DNA from: Sanguinoderma infundibulare
Taxonomy: Eukaryota; Basidiomycota; Agaricomycetes; Polyporales; Polyporaceae
Length of the DNA stretch: 64,000 nucleotides
Assembly: GCA_032821775.1 (NCBI GenBank)
Contig: JAVLRN010000015.1
Location: forward strand, 372,001-436,000
Reading direction: 5' to 3'
Below are positions 60,237 through 64,000 of this stretch, in pieces (position 1 is the first letter of the stretch; every line of letters begins with the position of its first letter). Both the position numbers and the translations under genes were made by a program. Under the pieces are notes generated by a model that saw only the letters and a list, made by a program, of their open reading frames with translations, did no database searches and was not told the DNA's origin.

Positions 60237-61643
60237 AGTCAAGAATCCCGGTGCGCGTTGCGAGATGCGTGCGGTTCCCATACGCGTCAACTAGCAGCAT
60301 CCGGATGACCACACGGTGAGAGTCTACAGCCCCGGAAAGAAGGGAAGGTGCACGAGTTCTGACCGTGTTCTGAGCAGCATGAGCACCCGATGACAATCAG
60401 TGCAACGCGGATGTGCTTTTAGGCCTGAGTCGCATGTGCAGATCGGTCACGGGGCGTGGATGCGCTTTCCACGAGAACCGCTGGTAGTAAGCAAGTGGTA
60501 AGTGCTACACATTCGGATGGACGAGACTAGGAGCGGACACGAACACTGACGTCGATGCGATTTATGGCTGACACTAACTCGCATTGCAACGTGCAGCAGC
60601 CCTAATCGTCACAAGCCGCTGCCCCCGGATGTTATGTCGGTTTTTATCTAACGAAACCCAAACCCCGTGGGTAAACTCGAGGTCGAAGGCGCCCCGGGAC
60701 ATTTCTCGTACCGACAATCCTCGTGCACTGTCGCGTTGCTCTCTTGTCCCCACGTTCCGCCTTCTGTCTTCTGTCTTCAAGCAGCGTGGTTCGCTTCTCG
60801 ATGTTCCACCAGAGCGTGGCCCAAGTTCTAACTTGGACCCGAGAATGACGACGGGATTCACGACCAATTTCTCCGATTCGCGTAACGCTGCTACGGCGGG
60901 GTTTTTCCTACCCAGTCTCTCTTGTCTCCGATCCCACCCAGGCGTCCGGAATCGTCTCAAGCTCGATATAAACCAATACCCAGAGCTTCATTGGCTCGTG
61001 CGCTCGCCATCTTCCGCACCCTGGGATGTCAGCACTACCCACCAAAGAACGAGTTCGCAGGCTCAGGCTGCCCTGCTACCGTTGCGCTCGATAATCCAGC
61101 TGTCCTATAGATGGGTTAGCATCCTCAGAGGATATGAATCACGTCAGGATAGCTTCGGTAAGATTGACGAGCATCCTCCGTCAACGAGGGTTCGAAACTT
61201 GGCCAGAGAGCGTCGCGACGGTTGATGGGCGCTCGGGAAGGGAGACTAAATTTAGTGCGCGAGGGGAGCCTGAAGATCATCAATCACTGAAGGAACAGTC
61301 GAGAGATTGGCGGACGTGCGTGCTAAGCTTGAGAAGCTCGGATTGCGTGACCTGGGTTGCGTGTGCGTACGGTGCCGTGTCGGTAGCGGTCGTTGGTGGT
61401 CTGGTTATCGCGGCAGCGTGAGCAGGCCGCCGAGTCGGGATATCGCGATGGCAACGACGCGCGGCCTCTCCGAGGAAGCAAGTGCGGGGGATTCTTCGAC
61501 GATGGTCACGCGCGGGGATGAGATGGACAAGCCAAGGCTCACCTTCTCTGGCAGCAGCATCTTCGCCCCGGGCTCTCACCACCCCAGGACGTCTCCTGAC
61601 ACTTCAATCCGAAGTCGAAGTCGGGGTTCGGCGTAACGAAGCC
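60237..61643. other. 1,407-bp segment private to unit 4
   Basis: Between GTACRCGAGCA and TGAGAAGCTCCGG the other units have only 17 bp. No terminal repeats or target duplication seen. Content: a pyrimidine-rich stretch (60720-60780), a TATA-like ATATAAA at 60966-60972 and, 54 nt further, an ATG (61026) opening a 22-codon frame (MSALPTKERVRRLR...). A plus-strand helix-like text ADVRAKLEKLGLRDLG (from 61310) ends near a GTGCGT donor. These could be the 5' region and first exons of a host gene captured here or lost from the other units; no family recognised. Confidence 0.5.
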
Positions 61644-62340
61644 TGAGAAGCTCCGGTCGCGGATCCAGGAAGCCAGGGTGTGGCCGCACCGCAGAAAAGT
61701 ATGTGCGCACCGCAGAAACCGCACCGCAGAAAAGTATGTATGGCAGCATCAGCAGACCGGGTCGAATGGCGGCCATGACATGCCTTACTCTGACTTTCGC
61801 GCAGCACTCGCGCCCGAGCTTCTCTCAGTGCTTCTGCGAAACGATCCTCGCCCTACCGTATGTCCAATGCTCGGCACTCGCTGCGCGCGAAGATCCGCTC
61901 GGAGTCGACGCTGTCAGGTGAGTCAAAGATGAGTAACGAAAGTTTTGCGAAGACTAAGGCGCTAAGGGTCTATGCCCCTCTCCTTGCCATCACCAGTCCA
62001 GCACCGGGCGGTTAGACTCCAGCACCGACTCGCGCGATGGGCGGAATATACACAGACTACCACCAGGACACACAAAGCCGCGGCACAGCAGACTCCATCG
62101 CGCGGCCGCGCCCCACGAGCTCCGGGTTTCGGAACGTTCCATGGCCAGCGGCGGCAGTGCGGCCAATACGGCGAACATGTCCATCATGCCAACAAGGCTC
62201 CAACGAGTCGACACTGGCCCTCGACTCTCTCGACGTCGAACAAACAAACGATCGGCCCCACTCTGCTGTGCACGACAATGACAACTGGGAGCGCGCGCGA
62301 CACGCTCCACTGCTCCACCGCGCGCGATCGGTGGCTAACG

Positions 62341-62370
62341 TCGCGGGCGATTTTCGCTGATCGCCCGCGA
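62341..62370. other. Perfect 11-bp GC-rich hairpin, unit 4
   Basis: Same stem and loop as at 12558-12587; a base 11-20 nt downstream differs (CTTGGGGGG). Confidence 0.75.
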
Positions 62371-63388
62371 AGCACCTTGGGGGGACGGAACGCGTTCACG
62401 GGGATGCAGGTGAGCAAGGACCTTTTTTTATCTCACCCGCGCGAGCCTCATGCCATCGCCTACGTGGGACGACGTGGAGGCTCGTTGCGAATCCAACAAG
62501 TCGCACGCGCGACTCGAATAGCCAAGTGCGAAAACCTCGGTCCGCAACGTACGCGTAGACGCTCGTGCGCGTGCTGCGAACAAAAAAAAGGAAGGGCGCA
62601 ACTTGCCTTCGGGGCTTTATGTATTGGCCACCGGGGGTGTGTTATAGGCTGGAAGCACTGCACACGAAGTGGAGCGAACGTCCGCGGCGCGTGTTATAGG
62701 GTGTTCGGACTGTGAGAGCCTCCGAGTCCCCTCGTCGAATGCCGTTTCGATGTGGTCGTGGCGGTCAATGTAATATACCCATTCCTATTTCTTGCTTGTT
62801 CCGGCGCCAGGCTTGTGGTTCTATGCGCAGCGCGTCTTGGCGGGGGTTTTCTTCAGACCGCCGTTCAGCGCGTGCACATCTTCGTTCCGCACCCGGGCGT
62901 CACCCCCGGGCGCGGTAGTATGTACGCTTTCCGCGCCCGCGATGCGGTGATCAGCGGGTGGGCAGGGGGCACCATCCGATTGGCACGTGCAAGTTTGGTC
63001 TCGCATCCTTTTCCCAAGGAAACGTTCTGAGGGTCCCACGAGGCTACGATAGCGCGTCCAGAGGAGGGTCACAGTCGTGAGCTCCGGACGCCTTATCGCT
63101 TCTGTGGTCCCACACTAGTTCGCGGCGGCACGTGTTGCGCAGAGCGTCGTTCGGATTTGAAGCTTCCTTTTGGGGAGTGTCTGACGGTAGAAGATGGAAT
63201 TAGCATGCTTCTGCGCCCGTGAGCGAATCGCGAAAAGACCGCAGCGACCCGGCGCCGTATGTCGTCCTCGCTCATGATACCGTATGGTCAATGATTTACG
63301 AGCGGGCGTTTTCTGGCAGGACATGTGGCGACGCACCCTCCTTCGCATGTCCCGTATGTCTTGGTCCATGAGATTGGCATGGGCGCGC

Positions 63389-64000
63389 AACAGGGCTGAG
63401 TAACCTCGAGAGAGACGCGTCCCTTGAGTCGCAGGGATAACTCGAAAGAGGGCTTGAAGCTAGCCGAACCTGAGGCAGCGCGTCACGCTGTCGAAATGGT
63501 CCTGATTGTCCAGGCCTTTTGGTTGCTCGCGATTTTGCACGGAGATGATGCTGTTCCCTCTCCGTGCATCTAGTCGCTCGGCACAACATGGCGGGCATGA
63601 ACTTGTGGAATCCGGACGGAGGAGTTGTTTCGTCTTCCAAGGACCTTTGGAGGACGCTGGGACCAAATCGCTTTCGTTCCTCGGATCTTCCGTGACTTTC
63701 GGGATCGCAGGATATTAGTATAGTATGATGAAGAGGAGATTTGTACCGACTCAGCCTAATATCGCTATCGCAATATTGTTGTAAAGGAATTGTATAACCT
63801 GGTGAACTTGAAGGGTAGCCGATCATGACGACGCCACGTACCGCTTCCCATGACGCGAGAATCCTAATCACAATAAGAGCCGTGAGGGCTTTTCGTGACT
63901 CGGGGAGGAAGTCCATCCTGATGCGTGGCTAAGCACAGGCCACTTCTCAAGAATTATAAGGACCATTCGTATTCCCAATGTCAATTGTGTGGTAACTTTG
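63389..64000. other. Unit 4 counterpart of the unit 3 extra segment
   Basis: Aligns without gaps to 45674-46285. Relative to unit 3, the 282 bp before it (45392-45673) are missing. The minus-strand exon candidate ending VTRCLRFG is present here too (stop near 63460) with several residue changes (for example PSYC to PPCC, GDS to GNS). Confidence 0.6.

Larger units (their letters stand above)
48418..64000. repeat. Tandem array unit 4 (right end cut by window)
   Basis: The left side to ~59480 matches units 2/3, including an intact RING gene of unit 1/2 type. It then changes to unit 3-type sequence (59.5-60.2 kb), contains a private 1,407-bp segment (60237-61643), and afterwards alternates between unit 3-type and unit 1/2-type patches. 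The last 612 bp (63389-64000) align without gaps to unit 3 45674-46285. The window ends before gene G, so whether the array continues is unknown. Confidence 0.97.

Noticed and set aside
61170..61205. GGGTTCGAAAC resembling a tRNA T-loop
   Set aside because: The flanking stem pairs over only about four bases and no anticodon or D arm could be placed at tRNA spacing.
1..64000. Transposon, retroelement or rDNA explanation of the array
   Set aside because: I saw no reverse transcriptase, transposase, integrase, helicase or rRNA motif in the supplied translations, and no long terminal repeats or target-site duplications at unit or segment boundaries.
1..64000. CRISPR array or bacterial defence system
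   Set aside because: The sequence is intron-rich and eukaryotic; the only short direct repeats are a three-copy 26-bp minisatellite without spacers and isolated duplications.

Overview
The window is eukaryotic and fungal, most likely from an Agaricomycete (mushroom-type) basidiomycete. GC content is moderately high. Genes are broken by many short introns (the ones placed here are 41-96 nt) with GTRNGT donors, CTRAY-like branch sites and YAG acceptors. No operons, Shine-Dalgarno sites or other prokaryotic features are present. The assignment rests on gene style and a few recognisable protein fragments (RING finger, TPR, Tvp38-like), not on a marker gene.

The dominant feature is a head-to-tail tandem array of a ~15.9 kb unit filling the whole window: unit 1 at 1-15919, unit 2 at 15920-31818, unit 3 at 31819-48417 and unit 4 at 48418-64000 (incomplete). 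The phase is arbitrary because the window starts inside a unit. Long stretches are identical or nearly so between units, but divergence is patchy. Unit 1 differs from units 2-4 mainly between ~1.6 and 7.9 kb. Unit 3 differs from units 1-2 mainly between ~41.2 and 46.7 kb and carries an extra ~0.7 kb. Unit 4 is a mosaic of both haplotypes on its right side and carries a private 1.4 kb segment. This is the pattern expected of recent amplification plus gene conversion or unequal crossing-over.

Each unit holds, left to right: the 5' part of a truncated TPR-protein gene (-); a truncated RING-finger copy (-); a small two-exon unknown gene (-); a Tvp38-like membrane-protein fragment (-); basic nuclear-type gene B (-); a short 'GWP' gene C (-); long-ORF gene A (+), intact in units 2-4 and dead in unit 1; an inverted pseudogene copy of part of B (+) that supplies the stop codon of A; ~3.7 kb with no convincing gene but a local tandem duplication; a complete two-exon RING-finger gene (-), intact in units 1, 2 and 4 and broken in unit 3; ~2.9 kb with only weak coding signals and a conserved GC-rich hairpin; a three-exon gene of unknown family, G (-); a 26-bp minisatellite; and the 3' exons of the TPR fragment.

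No reverse transcriptase, transposase, integrase, rRNA, tRNA, CRISPR or telomeric repeat was recognised. The unit looks like a composite segment assembled from fragments of several host genes, with internal direct and inverted duplications, and then amplified. Exon boundaries are my own splice predictions from consensus sites and reading frame; most of the products have no assignable function.
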